Source of the DNA: Timema cristinae
Taxonomy: Eukaryota; Arthropoda; Insecta; Phasmatodea; Timematidae
NCBI GenBank assembly: GCA_039000515.1
Contig: JBCFYV010002255.1
Location: forward strand, 17,508,890-17,572,889
Reading direction: 5' to 3'
Length of the DNA: 64,000 bases
Numbering within the stretch: the first letter of the stretch is position 1; every line of letters starts with the position of its first letter. The notes under the pieces were generated by a model. The model saw only the letters and a program-made list of their open reading frames with translations. It ran no database searches and was not told where the DNA came from. Made by a program: the position numbers and the translations under genes. Shown here piece after piece: positions 45,557-56,271 of the stretch.

Positions 45557-45659
45557 TTATGTTAAATTTAATGACAAAATGTAAACAATTTTTGTTCAAA
45601 AATACAAAAGTTATTTCACTTGCAAAACCGTTATATATTCCTGCTGCATCCTGTATAAC

Positions 45660-46180
45660 AGCCTAGGTGAATAAATAGTATGATAGTTAGATCTATATAA
45701 TGTAAATATATATATATAATGTAAATATATATATATATATACATACTGGTTTAATTTAATAAAAACATCCACAGCAATAATAAACTTGAGTATGGTGAAT
45801 CCACGTTATTCTTATGTGAATAATTCGTCCGAATTCGTTTAGGAGCTTTTAATTTAACTTCTGCTTTTTGATGTAAACAGACAAGGGAAAATTTCATGAA
45901 TAAAAACATAAACAGCAAAGGGCAAATAAAACAAATCCTTTGATACATCCCTGCAATTGATAGATATTTAAAATGGCCAGTGAATCGTTAAAAGGTGGGT
46001 TAATTTTTTTGTTTATACTGGAAAAAAGAGAGAAATATATATCAAAGCAGTGCTACTAAAACAATACAAAACATGTTTAGCTTAATTAGGCAAATCAAAC
46101 TCAACAGCCCATATAAATTGCAAACTTTAACGTATAAACTCTTAAAAAAAAAAAAAGGTACCAGAATCAGTTTTAATATG
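45660..46180. other. AT-rich sequence, nothing recognised
   Basis: Two short (TA)n runs near 45705-45740. Confidence 0.4.
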
Positions 46181-46181
46181 G

Positions 46182-46370
46182 CTTAAGGCTTCATTCTCAC
46201 AATGGAATGGTTTACTGGTGACTAAATGGACAGGGTTCAAACCCTGAACGAGTTTAATTCATATTTAATTTTATATGAAGCTAGATTTTAACTTCACGGA
46301 AATTCTGGCACACTTACTTTAAATACAACCTTCTCAATCCCTACACCATTAAGTTTAGGTACAAGGGGAT
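46182..46370 (+). mobile_element. SINE A copy, very degenerate
   Basis: 'taaggcttcattctcacaat' head relative, B box 'cagggttcaaaccctgaacg', and middle 'tacaaccttctcaatcccta'. The tail is lost. It is most similar to the degenerate copy at 3818. Confidence 0.45.
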
Positions 46371-46374
46371 GTGA

Positions 46375-47200
46375 TAAAAAGGTAAGGGTTTTTGCAGTTT
46401 TTTTTATAGCAAAACATCTATTAAGCTAAAATAGATTAATATTACTTCATTAGAAAAATAAAGGTTATTTGTTTTCTGAAGATAATGTCAGCAGTTGTTG
46501 AATATCTGTCATGAGAATAGCGGCACTAGATGATATACATTTTAAATGAAGAGAAAATGTTGTCATTAAATTCTAGGATACCCTTCAAGAACAGCTGATA
46601 TCACCACGTGAATAAAGTTAAACTATATGTTTTTACTAGAGAATTAATTAATTTATATTGGCCAATTTTTTTTTACATAAAAACTTCAAAAAACACTACC
46701 CTTATCTCGCGTCTCCTACACTCACACCTTTTTGTTAATATCTGAACAGTCTGAATGAGTATTAACATGGCGTTGTGAAACAGATATATATTAATTATAA
46801 TGTATGTTGACATTAATATTTGTGTTTTAGATTTAAGCACTATTATATTCGTCACCGCTCTAGTATTAATTGTACTTTATCGTGTTAGCAAACCTACTTT
46901 ATAACTACTATTATTATTAACAATATAACTACGACATCTTCGAATAGGTATCGAATGTTAAACATTGCCCCGGCAGTGGCATTTTGTAACGACTTAATTT
47001 AAATAGTTAGGTCATGTTTACCAACAGCATGAACAATAAGATTTAAAGCACAATGATAAATCACATTAAAAGCTAGACTAAAAAAGACAAAGCAACCGGA
47101 CAAGTTTTAAATTTCAAAAACCTCTCAGTCAACGGCAATCGAGAATATTGCGAACTTGACGCATTACACCGCGTGATAAACCGTGTGATTTAAGGCCGTA
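46375..47200. other. AT-rich sequence, nothing recognised
   Basis: No motif is supported. Confidence 0.4.
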
Positions 47201-47204
47201 TATA

Positions 47205-47639
47205 CAGGGTGTATCGTAGCTTGTGGGACCCACCTAAGTGGAATACAGGAGAAGAAAAGCAATGAAAAATGGTCCATACAAACATGTTTCCCCATTTGAC
47301 ATTGTTCCCGAGCTTTAGTCATGTCTGTATTTGAGTAATATGGAGATGCTTAACATTAAAGGAATTTCTCAAAATGGCCAACTTTGGCCTGAATTCAAAC
47401 CAGAGGTGTGGTAGAATGCTTCACTCTTTCAAAAATACCAGGTGTTTGGAATAACCATAGAACAAACTAGTCAACAAGTCGAGCGATATAGAGTATGGTG
47501 TACAAACAGTTTAATGGAATCACTTGGCTGTAGTTTGGAAACGAGGTCAAATAAAATTTAATAACATTAACTTTTTTTCATTGTTTTTGTGTCTCCTGTC
47601 CACCCCTGAATTGGGTTTCACATGTTAGGGCACATCCTG
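47205..47639. mobile_element. Mariner-type MITE, 435 bp
   Basis: TA flanks both ends (47203-47204, 47640-47641). Left end 'cagggtgtatcgtagcttgt'; right end read inversely 'caggatgtgccctaacatgt'. The inverted repeats extend about 70 bp and include 'acaggaga' and 'caatgaaaaa' on both sides. No transposase frame. Confidence 0.75.
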
Positions 47640-48298
47640 TATAGTATATAATTGGCGGTCAGCTAATCCACATTCGATCTATCTGAGTTAAGCCTTGATT
47701 TTCATAGGAGGCCCGCTTTTAACCACCAAAATTAATTGAAAGTCATTGAACTCTGACATTATAGAAATATATTATATTTGACTTATTAATTAAAAAGTTA
47801 TAAAAAGTTTCCAATAATTCTTCTTTATGGATTAATGTACAATTTATGTTTAGAATACTATTTAAACAGACTAAGAGAATAAATTCAATTATTTTTATTT
47901 CCACCGATGGGTCAGCGTAAGTTTCTAGTTTTTAATTAACGGAGTTGCTATGAAAACCTGCAATTGCTATTCGTTTAATTGGAGATTGGTTGACTCTAGA
48001 CTATTAAGTGCGACCCTGAATATAGTCATAATTTGGAGTTCCCTCAATCCTCTTGACCTGAGTGGTTTGTTACTTTTATGCCGAGAGATTGGTTGAATCT
48101 TAAAGACTAGACTATAAATACTGTCTTCAGTCGCATAATGCTTTCTCTTTACTTGGTTTTGTATGGTAGTCACCAATTATCATCACCATCTTGAACTGTT
48201 TCCAGCATGTGGCCGGGTATGGTAAAATGTCTCCACCTCCCTATGTCCTTCCACTATTTTTCCTCCTGCATTCTCTTCCCCATTCATCTCACCTGCAC

Positions 48299-48305
48299 AC
48301 TTGAT
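48299..48305 (+). repeat. Probable 7-bp target duplication, left copy
   Basis: ACTTGAT, repeated at about 49847-49853 right after the LINE tail. It is short, so moderately supported. Confidence 0.55.
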
Positions 48306-49049
48306 GTCGCTCCGGCTAAGGCGATTCAGGGTCTGCAGAGGAACATCTTATTGAGGCTGACGGGAGCCTACCGGACTGTAGCAACGGATGCATTGAGTGT
48401 GGCCCTAGGTGTATGGCCGTTGGACCTCCTCATAAGGAAGAAAGCTGTGGCGTACTGGCAAAAAAAGAGAAACTTGGAGAAGGTGAGACTCCTCACCACA
48501 CACGATGTGAGAACTTTTGGAGAGGCGGAAATAGTCCTGTTGGAGGAGTGGCAGAGACGTTGGGAGAGAAGTGGGACAGGTAGGAGGACTTATCAATTGT
48601 TCCCAAATGTGGTTGAGAGACTAGAGAATAAGCACCTCCAGCCATCTCGGGGTCTTGTCCACTTCATCACGGGGAAGGGACCGTACCCGGCATCTCTAAG
48701 GAAGCTGGGATTGATAGAGTCGGGGAATTGTCAATGTGGTGAGGAGGGAACCCCTGAACATGTGGTGCTTGAGTGTGTCATTACACTAGAAGCAAGAAGG
48801 AACTACCAGAGAGAGATCCAGGGAAGATTAGTAGGCGAAGTACTGAGGGACCCAATCTATTGGAAATTCTTAGACCAGATTGCACTGGAAGCGTCAGATA
48901 GAGCAAAGACAGCCTACATAGACAGACTTAAAGAGGCACAGGGACGAATAAGACGGGACGTTGACACTGACAATGACGAAGAAGATGACAGCGACACGGA
49001 GGGCGGGACTGACACGGACACTAGTGCGGTCTCAGCGGGGAGTGAGTAG
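48306..49049 (+). CDS. Non-LTR retrotransposon ORF2, C-terminal fragment (open)
   Basis: An uninterrupted reading frame of about 247 codons (open upstream only by chance) encodes the region after the RT palm: 'AIQGLQRNILLRLTGAYRTV', 'ALGVWPLDLLIRKKAVAYWQ', 'LLEEWQRRWERSGTGRRTYQ', 'VHFITGKGPYPASLRKLGLI', the Cys/His knuckle 'CQCGEEGTPEHVVLEC', and 'VLRDPIYWKFLDQIALEASD'. It ends in an acidic Asp/Glu/Thr/Ser-rich tail. This is the thumb and C-terminal zinc-knuckle region of R1/I/Jockey-group LINE proteins. The open frame suggests a relatively recent insertion, but with no RT catalytic site or endonuclease it cannot be active alone. Confidence 0.8.
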   Translation, partial: VAPAKAIQGLQRNILLRLTGAYRTVATDALSVALGVWPLDLLIRKKAVAYWQKKRNLEKVRLLTTHDVRTFGEAEIVLLEEWQRRWERSGTGRRTYQLFPNVVERLENKHLQPSRGLVHFITGKGPYPASLRKLGLIESGNCQCGEEGTPEHVVLECVITLEARRNYQREIQGRLVGEVLRDPIYWKFLDQIALEASDRAKTAYIDRLKEAQGRIRRDVDTDNDEEDDSDTEGGTDTDTSAVSAGSE

Positions 49050-49846
49050 GGAAAAAAGGATTGTTAAAAGGGGATAAGCGGTAACAATCCTTGCCGGGAA
49101 AAAAAAATGTGTATGTGCTGGGAGGAGCAAGCGCGAGCCCTGGGAACTGGATTCCAGTACGACTGAGTGTCTGAAGGAACACGGGGGATGCCCTTGAGAT
49201 CCAGAAGACAGTTTTCCAGTCGTATGAACAAAAGTTAGTGGAATGATTATGAACTCTGAGGGGTTCCCTGCACCGTATGACCCACCACCTTGGAAACAAG
49301 AGAGGTGGGTTATGGTTGATGGGCCCTCAGAGTCAAGATGGAGAAAGGCGGCTGCCCTGCAGCCCTCTGGGTGATGGTGTTCCCCGGCAGTAATGGGAAT
49401 AGAATAGTTTAGTATTTTAGCTTAGCTTAGTTAGTAGTTAATATAGATAATTAGGGACGGGGGAACTAGATAGGGGGTAGATTAGGAAATTCAGCTGCCA
49501 AGGGTAGAAAGTAGGCGGGGCACCAACTCTGATAGGGCGCCTCCCCAGGTGGTTATTATGGTGATGCCCACCTCTGCCGAGCGCTTGGCGGACTCGGGAG
49601 TGAAATCCCGAGCATTGTGAAGGGCCTAGCGGGGGAGGGTACCGGAGGCGTAATATACCCGGGGTGGATCAAATTGAGCTAAGGGTAGTTGAATTTCATT
49701 TAAGTTAAGAGCCAAAATATGTGTTGTAATGTTAAAAAGGAAATTCATTTTAAAATTGTGTAAATTAAGTAAAAGTTGTGGAAAAAACGGCCCGGATTTA
49801 AAGATTGTAAGATACCGGGCCTGTAAACACTGAATAAATAAATAAA
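48306..49846 (+). mobile_element. 5'-truncated R1/I-group LINE
   Basis: The plus-strand insertion carries the end of ORF2 (to 49049) and a roughly 800-bp 3' untranslated region ending in 'gaataaataaataa'. The 3' region holds a clear stem, GGATTGTTA ... TAACAATCC (49058-49090). Probable target duplications ACTTGAT lie in the older LINE on both sides. Confidence 0.75.
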
Positions 49847-50829
49847 CTTGATATCTGTTACTCCCATCTCTACCTTGGTCTTCCTTGCGGTTTCTTCCCT
49901 ACATAATGTATATAAATTAATCTTCTTGAAATCATATTCTCTTTATTCCTCATTGTGTGTCCATACCATCTCCTCTTTGCTTCCTCATCTATCTTACCCC
50001 GTGAACCCCAATTCTTAGCGGACACAAGTAAAACTACTTCTTGAAAAAGAACATAAAACAATATAATTTACAAATTAAGCATATTGCTTTCTTTCTCGCA
50101 TATACAGTGCGAGAGGTTTTTTCTTTAATTATCGCAAGGGCTGTAAACAAGGAAACTGAATGTTATTCACCGTAGCCTGCTTGCACGTGTACGGAAATAA
50201 AACAGCAACAGTACAGACAGACTAAATAAAATTGACACAACCTAAATTTAAATGCACTAGAAATCAATTCAATAAAACGGGATCATTACAATCTTCATTC
50301 CTAATCTTATCTCTTCAGGTGCTCCTCAACAACTTCATTCCTACGGCCTCCACTTTCAACATACTAAATTTCATTACACACTCTTTAGCTTCTTAATTCC
50401 ATTCCTACAGCTGTTTTGTACTTCATATTCCTTTTCCACCATACAATCAAGTCATTTACAAACATCATTGCTTCCATTTTGTCCTCACCCAGTTTACCTG
50501 CAACTTTAAACATAATAATTTTAATCACCAATATAAATAGTAATGGTGAGAGGACACTTCCCCGCTTAACTTCATTTTTTATAAGAAAATAGTTAAGAAA
50601 AAAAATAAACTACTAAAAATCATATAAATGCTTACAAATCCAAATCCAAGCCATTCATTTATCCGGATATCATCAAACATAGCACTAATTAGTGTTCTTA
50701 TCAAGCATGTCTACCAATAACAGAGATGCGAATTTCCCAGGTGAGGAAGCAGCACCAGCTTCACCAAAAGTTTGGCAGAGACAGAGTCTTAGTAACTAGG
50801 AAGCTCCATAATGCTGTTCCCTTTATACC

Positions 50830-51310
50830 CTTGGCTCATACGAGAGGGGGGAGGGATTTGTCCGAGGGATTACAGCTTTGCCGGCGCTGCTAAAGCGGGA
50901 GAACGGTGGTGAAGAAGAAGTGAAGGTGGAGAGCGGCTAGGACGGGATTCCCCGACCGATCGCTGGCCTCTCTAAGAGCCAACCGACGCAGGGAATCATA
51001 AGGCGACGCCAGGGAGCTAAGCAGTCGTTGGTTAGTGCGGCGCACAAACAGGGGAGAGAGAGAAGGAGAGAGAGAGAGATCTATAAGGGTGAATGAGTTT
51101 CTATAACCATGAAATATTACGCGGATTATGTCGGTAGTCGAGACTTGATCGTATGTAAGGGGGGGGGGGGGGAGGGCGAGGGGGGAGAGGAATAACTGCT
51201 CTACCAACAGATGAAACAAAACGACCAGAAAAAGTGGGAGGAGATAGGCCGATTGTGAGGGCGGGAACACGGCTTAAAAGGCGGCTAATTTGATAAAGTG
51301 CAAATAGCAA
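50830..51310. promoter_or_regulatory. GC/CpG-rich island, possible promoter or 5' exon
   Basis: In a very AT-rich window this 480-bp block has many CpG dinucleotides ('gccggcgctgctaaagcggg', 'gaccgatcgctggcctctct', 'ggttagtgcggcgcacaaac'), a (GA)n run near 51057-51080 and a G run near 51160. It shows no transposon ends. A minus-strand open stretch (51270-50890) begins hydrophobic but has no domain. It lies about 8 kb downstream of the dlg1 exon in the gene's direction. dlg genes are known to have alternative promoters for isoforms lacking L27, so an internal promoter is conceivable but unproven. Confidence 0.35.
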
Positions 51311-51469
51311 CAGAATTATTTATGTATTAGCGAAGAAAGAAGGTGGAGAAGGATTATACTGCCATGTTTCACTCTACAAAATACTTTTGGTGTGACTAAT
51401 GTGGAGAACACTTGAGAAGATCAAGGGGATAGACAAATGAAGAAGTCCTAAGAAGAGTGGTTAGGAAGA

Positions 51470-51737
51470 GAACCATTTTGGATGTGATTCTTAGTAATAA
51501 AAAGCTAACTAGATCGTACACGTCCTTAGGTGGACCTGTCTTCTGCAAGAAGCCATAGAAGGAAAAGTTGAGGGAAAGAGGAGCTTAAGAAGAAAGAGTA
51601 TTTATATATTGTATGTCGATAAGGCAAGAAGAAAATTCCGGGAGCTCAAGGAGGAGGCAAAGAACAGGGTGCAAGTTCACTGACAAAAGGATTGGACCTG
51701 TCGTGAGAAAGAACACCTAATAATAATAATAATAGTA
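51470..51737 (+). pseudogene. LINE 3' end, copy 3
   Basis: 'agaaccattttggatgtgat' starts a segment parallel to 26575-26845: 'tagaaggaaaagttgaggga', 'aggagcttaagaagaa', 'gctcaaggaggaggcaaag', and 'GPVVRKNT' just before a stop and a (TAA)n tail (51717-51737). Frame-shifted and dead. Confidence 0.65.
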
Positions 51738-51739
51738 AT

Positions 51740-52460
51740 TGGCACTTAAATGGTGTGTCTGACCTCTGGGTTAGCTCTTCATTGTTTGTATTTATATTCA
51801 AAGTGTAAGCAAGTATATTCTTGGTTGAATTCTATTTCCATGAGAAAGGCTTTCAAAAACAAATATTTATTTTCGGTCAAAATTGTTCTAATTAAACGAT
51901 GTTACTATAATTATTTTAGGTATCGATAGTAAGTTAATAACTATAAAATGTCCCGGCGTATTAATACGTGAAAGTATATCATTTAACTTTTAAATTTTTC
52001 AAATTGGATTGTAGTAATCACGTGAACAAAAATGTGTCTCGTCTTGGTGTGTTGAGGTATTTATTTTTAAAAGTTATTCAACCCTCTCTCAATCTAATAC
52101 AGGTGCACTTAAGCTAAATGGTACCTTATTTTCTTCGTCCAGTAAGAGTATAGATGCGGGTAACCCAGGATGTGTAGTGAGATTTAAAACATTGGTGGGG
52201 GGTGGAGGGGATGTTAATCCATCACTGTTTGATTTTTTTTAATTTAATTTAAATCATTTTCGTCAACAATCAATAACCTTAATCATACCAATTTACTCAT
52301 TTAAATATTTTTATTCACTAATCTCTAACATTATCATGAGTTTGCTATTAGTCAGAGATCATTCGCTCTAATAAATAGAAACGGCAAGCCCTTGAATAAA
52401 AGTATACTAGAGCTTAAAAAACACTACCTTAGAATCGCAGGTGAAAATGTTTCATCCCCT
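51740..52460. other. AT-rich sequence, nothing recognised
   Basis: No motif is supported. Confidence 0.4.
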
Positions 52461-52464
52461 TAAG

Positions 52465-52817
52465 GCCATTTCACACTGGCATCTATGGTATCCACAATAA
52501 CCATGACAAAATAAATGTCCATGGACGTGCCAATTCACACTGCAACCAAACGTCCACGGACATTTTGTGTGCCTACAAACTTGAATTGCTATATTGTAGT
52601 GTGGTGTAGGAAACCACGTGCTCTTCAAAACTCCACTGCGCATGCTCAGTCCAAAACGTCCACGCGGACGCCCTACCGATTGCTCGGAGAATGATGTGAA
52701 AACATCCGTATCGCGGACACTTCAGTCGTCAGTGTGAATTGCCCCATTTGATAAGGTGGAAAGCGATTTCTACAAAACGTCCAACCACGGACTTCACGGA
52801 TACCAGTGTGAAATGGC
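52465..52817. mobile_element. Foldback MITE of unknown superfamily, 353 bp
   Basis: The termini are inverted repeats: 'gccatttcacactggcatct' at the left and 'gccatttcacactggtatcc' read from the right. Subterminal blocks are also inverted ('caattcacactg' versus 'cagtgtgaattg'), along with several 'gtccacggac'-like palindromes. No convincing target duplication was found, so the superfamily is open. Confidence 0.75.
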
Positions 52818-53425
52818 AATAGAATGGGGTGAGGGGGGGGGGGGGAGATCAACCTTGAGCTTATACTTGGCGCCCAATAAAATCCAGTAGGATAATTTTT
52901 GGGTACGCATGCATATGGAATGCATGCACACAGTAACCCTGCACTAAACTCTTGGTGGGCCATATATTTAAATTGAGTTGTATAAGACCCGTATCCAGAA
53001 TTAATTTTCAGAAACATGGTGGGTGACGGGTGGTGCGGGGGTGGAGGGGGGGTTAGGAGGGGGATGCTGTTGAAACAGGAAATATTGCAAAAAAAAAAGC
53101 CATGGAGGATTTTTTTAGTTAGGAACAAAATTGGTATTGCATTTGACAAAATTAGTGTTATGGTATATTTATTTAAAAAATAGTTTCGATGGGTTCAATA
53201 TAGTATTAAATTTTTTAAAAAAAGTTGATTTATAAATTAATTGTAGTGTGAAATAAGAGATAAAATAGTTTGGAAACTTTTTTAAAAGAAAGTAAATTTT
53301 ATTTTTTGTATATATTTTTTATCAGTGAGATTAATATTATGAGTAATTTACTTATCTCGATTTAAGACGAGCTAATTTTTTACTATTACTAATGCTTTGC
53401 TTGTGATATGGGGGGAAAAGAATGA
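52818..53425. other. Sequence with G runs, nothing recognised
   Basis: Long G runs at 52830-52845 and 53035-53065. Minus-strand open frames here are compositional (Pro/Ser/His-rich). Confidence 0.4.
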
Positions 53426-53429
53426 GGAA

Positions 53430-53600
53430 AGAAACATTTTAAAGGTAGTCAATCAGCATTTGAATTGAAGGAGAATGGGAAACCATTTATCAAATACACC
53501 ATAGTAGACTAACAAAGACTCGAACTGCAATCTTCCCATCATCACAAGCCAGTATAACATATGAGTGATGCCTTAAACTATTAAGCCACTGAAGTGGGTG
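53430..53600 (-). mobile_element. SINE A copy, very degenerate
   Basis: 'aatgggaaaccatttatcaa', 'aagactcgaactgcaatctt' (B-box complement) and 'attaagccactgaagtgggt' (head complement). Confidence 0.5.
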
Positions 53601-53739
53601 TAATGTACTATTAAATATATTATTAGTTTGTTTTATTGTCTAACTTTATCACTAAGGAAAAATTCTAAATTCAAATCCAAGATGAGATTAAAGGATATAT
53701 TTCAACTTAAAAATCCCAATATAGCTCTTAAAATCGCAA

Positions 53740-54266
53740 TAACGATACTAAAATGGAGGGAGCATGGTCTACTGTTCACAAAACTACTAGTAAGACTGTA
53801 GTAACGATAATAACATGGAGGGAGGTCTACTGTTCATAGAACTACTAGTAATACTGTAGTAACGATAATAACATGGAGGGAGATCTACTGTTCACATAAC
53901 GACTAGTAAGACTGTATTAACGATAATAACATGGAGGGAGGTCTACTGTTCACAGAACGACTAGTAAGACTGTAGTAACGATAATAACATGGAGGGAGAT
54001 CTACTGTTCACAAAACTATAGTAAGACTGTAGTAACGATAATAACATAAAGGGAGGTCTACTGTTCACAGGACTACTAGTAAGACTGTAGTAACGATAAT
54101 AACATGGAGGGAGATCTACTGTTCACAGAACGACTAGTAAGACTGTATTAATGATAATAACATGAAGGGAGGTCTACTGTTCACACAACTACTAGTAAGA
54201 CTGTAGTAACGATAAGAACGTGTAGGGAGCGTGTTATACTGTGTATGGAGATACTAGTGAGTACTG
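53740..54266 (+). repeat. 58-bp minisatellite, about nine units
   Basis: Units begin 'taacgataataacatggagg' and contain 'tctactgttcac' and 'actagtaagactgta'. The first unit is longer and the last is degenerate. From unit 2 to unit 8 the sequence before 'tctac' alternates strictly between 'gagg' and 'gaga', and units 3 and 7 both carry 'acgac' and end 'gtat'. This indicates a two- or four-unit higher-order repeat. There are no spacers and no coding sense. Confidence 0.95.
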
Positions 54267-54359
54267 ACCAAATAATCACATCCAAAGTTACTGTATATTT
54301 TTTTTGACACATCAACAATCTTAAGTTATTCATTGCCGTAGATAAAATTGTTTGATAGG

Positions 54360-54719
54360 CAAGGCCGTAGACAACCTATAATTTCAGGGGGGAGGGAGTG
54401 TTTGGTGGGCAAATCCCCCAGTTGTCGGAGACTAGAAAAACATTCGAAATGATAAACAGTTCTAGTAGCTATCTGAAGTGTTTTTTTATGGCAACATAAA
54501 CCCCTAAATGCTGAAAGCTAGGAAAAAATATAAATATTAAACATCTCCAGAAGCTTTATGGAGTGCTTTTTATGGTAACACAGCCCCCTAATCTGTACTT
54601 TTGCCCTAATTTTGATATTGATTGAACCATAAATAAAACCATATATATTTGTTCATTAAATCTCGGGGGATTGAGATATAACACCCCCTTTCCCCCCCGG
54701 TCCCCTGACTACGGCCTTG
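54360..54719. mobile_element. hAT-type MITE, 360 bp
   Basis: The 8-bp flanks TTGATAGG (54352-54359) and TTGACAGG (54720-54727) differ at one base. Termini CAAGGCCGTAGAC and, inverted, CAAGGCCGTAGTC are followed by G-rich subterminal stretches. Inside, a roughly 90-bp sequence is partly repeated ('cataaacccctaaatgctga' and 'acacagccccctaatctgta'). Confidence 0.8.
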
Positions 54720-54729
54720 TTGACAGGCA

Positions 54730-55560
54730 CCTGAAACGTTGATGTTAATGTTCATGTTTACAATATTATATACACTTTGAGTTTTCTAACAACACTATTT
54801 TCCAACATATGCAAACCAGATTGAATGTAAATAAACACACATAAAAACAATATAATTGTCGGGTTAAAGCCTTCAAAACAACTTTATTTCATTGTCAATG
54901 TAAAAACAAACAGATATTAATAAAAATTGGGCTAATCTATACAATCCATTCTACACAAAACAGTTAAACTAGTATTAGCATACAACCACTCATGTCCGTA
55001 GACATTTGGTCTAAATATAAAGCTCATTTAGTCTAGTTAACTGATAAATGAGAGGTTGGGGTATGCATTCCAACTGGATGCATTGAAAGTGTTATTTTTC
55101 TAAGTGGCTTTTTCTATCTTCACTAATTTAGATTCGGGCATATTTCTTCTAGATTATATCTTTCTTATCTCTACATAACTATCGATTTAATATTATTTAT
55201 TTTCCTAAGTGGCCTTTTCTCTCTGCCCTCATACAATTTGGGGCATATTTCTTTTAAATTCTACCTAACTATCGATATAATATATATAATAGTCTAATAC
55301 CCGTTTAAAGCTCAACGGTCCGTTTCTGATCGTGTAATGTGTACCATTGGTATTTATTTGTTGGACAATGCTAGCCAAATCGGAATCATTTTTAGTGAAC
55401 CTCAAAATCTGGAAGGAGAAATTTAAATGAATGATTATAGTAATTCAACTATTTACTTTAATGAAAGTGTGAAATTGCTCCTCAATTGAATATTTAATTA
55501 TAAATAACATTTTTGTATGTACATTTTCGTTTTTTAGTTAGTGCTCCTGTTAAAAAAAAG
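54730..55560. other. AT-rich sequence with a short internal repeat
   Basis: 'ctaagtggctttttctatct' (55099) recurs as 'ctaagtggccttttctctct' (55204), each followed by '(g/t)ggcatatttcttttaaatt'-type sequence: a tandem pair about 105 bp apart. No gene seen. Confidence 0.5.
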
Positions 55561-55564
55561 CAAT

Positions 55565-55965
55565 CTTGGGCCTTTTAGGGCCACCAAGTATTTCTGTAAC
55601 CCTTCGAGTTAGGGACTACCTGTCTGGATAAAAAAAATCATCTTTTTATGTTTGCTGGGCTTCGAGAATTTTTCTGTTTTGTTTTTTAAGAACCTTCCCC
55701 CCATTTTGGAAGCTCCGAGTATTTTATGCATCCTTTTGGGTTTAGGGCCATTGTCAGAAAAAAAGGTCAGTTTCCTAGTTATTCTGGGCTTCATAATCTT
55801 TTTGAGTTTGGTTTTTTTTTTAAATCCACTTACTCCCTCAGTTTGGGGTTCCCCTTGGGATATTTTGGTCACTATGTATTCTTGCATCCTTTTGGGTTTT
55901 AGAATAGTTGTCTGTAAAATTTCTGCTTTCTACTTATTCTGGGGTTCGAGGATTTTTTTGGCTGG
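55565..55965 (+). repeat. Three diverged tandem units of roughly 125-155 bp
   Basis: The block 'tgctgggcttcgagaatttt' (55658) recurs as 'tctgggcttcataatctttt' (55784) and 'tctggggttcgaggattttt' (55938), with 'catccttttgggttt' upstream in the last two. Open frames on both strands through it are a by-product of composition. Confidence 0.65.
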
Positions 55966-56014
55966 ATAGAAACTAGTAATTTGTATAGAAGAGATGACCT
56001 ATTGCAGGTGTTGA

Positions 56015-56221
56015 AATGTTATACAAGCCTGGTTATGACAGAAAGCTTGAGGTTTGAATACCAGTCAGGTCTAGTGAGGATGGCTTTTCCTAAATAGTTT
56101 CACATTCTCCTCCCACGGAAATGGAGGTATATTATCTCGAAAATGCTTCGCTACTCATTCCCCCACCATTAGCGTAATGATCATATATGCGCATAACTTG
56201 AAAATGTATTAACACGCGGTG

Positions 56222-56225
<4 letters not shown>
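56015..56225 (+). mobile_element. SINE A copy running into a TA palindrome
   Basis: B-box-like 'cttgaggtttgaataccagt', middle 'cacattctcctcccacggaa', tail 'atgcgcataacttgaaaatg' and 'ttaacacgcggtgat'. The tail end is then repeated in inverted form after a TA tract. Confidence 0.6.

Positions 56226-56271
<46 letters not shown>

Larger units (their letters stand above)
39986..45653 (-). mobile_element. Mariner-like element split by a 4.5-kb insertion
   Basis: TA flanks both ends (39984-39985, 45654-45655). The termini are long imperfect inverted repeats of about 80 bp. Left: 'caggatgtggttgaaatata' then 'tgacggttttgcaagtg'. Right read inversely: 'caggatgcagcaggaatata' then 'taacggttttgcaagtg', both continuing through 'ttgtttacattttg'. 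Without the insertion the element would be about 1.16 kb, normal for this superfamily. The transposase lies on the minus strand in two pieces on either side of the insertion. Confidence 0.85.
48195..50600 (-). pseudogene. Old LINE (minus) interrupted by an R1-like element
   Basis: The right part, read on the minus strand, has a reverse-transcriptase stretch near 50570-50430: 'GSVLSPLLFILVIKIIMFKV' and 'EAMMFVNDLIVWW', where the usual F/Y-A-D-D catalytic box has become FVND. Further along (50000-49860) is 'AKRRWYGHTMRNKENM' followed by 'GKKPQGRPR', a typical C-terminal signature of RTE/I-like LINEs. The left part (48300-48200) gives 'KDIGRWRHF', the usual next step. A plus-strand LINE insertion separates the two parts. 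About 50070-50280 is unrecognised. Confidence 0.65.

Noticed and set aside
48207..48305. Upstream part of the long 48.2-49.05 kb open frame, including its first ATG
   Set aside because: The first 33 codons lie in the older minus-strand LINE. LINE-type protein similarity begins only near 48306, so this ATG is not a real start.
52673..53149. 158-codon minus-strand open frame
   Set aside because: It runs through a MITE end and several G runs, and the translated sequence has no domain.
53740..54266. Regular repeats suggesting a CRISPR array
   Set aside because: The 58-bp units are directly contiguous with no unique spacers, and the DNA is animal. It is a minisatellite.
55609..55969. Open frames on both strands over 55.6-55.97 kb
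   Set aside because: They coincide with a three-unit tandem repeat; stop-free by repetition, with no recognisable protein.
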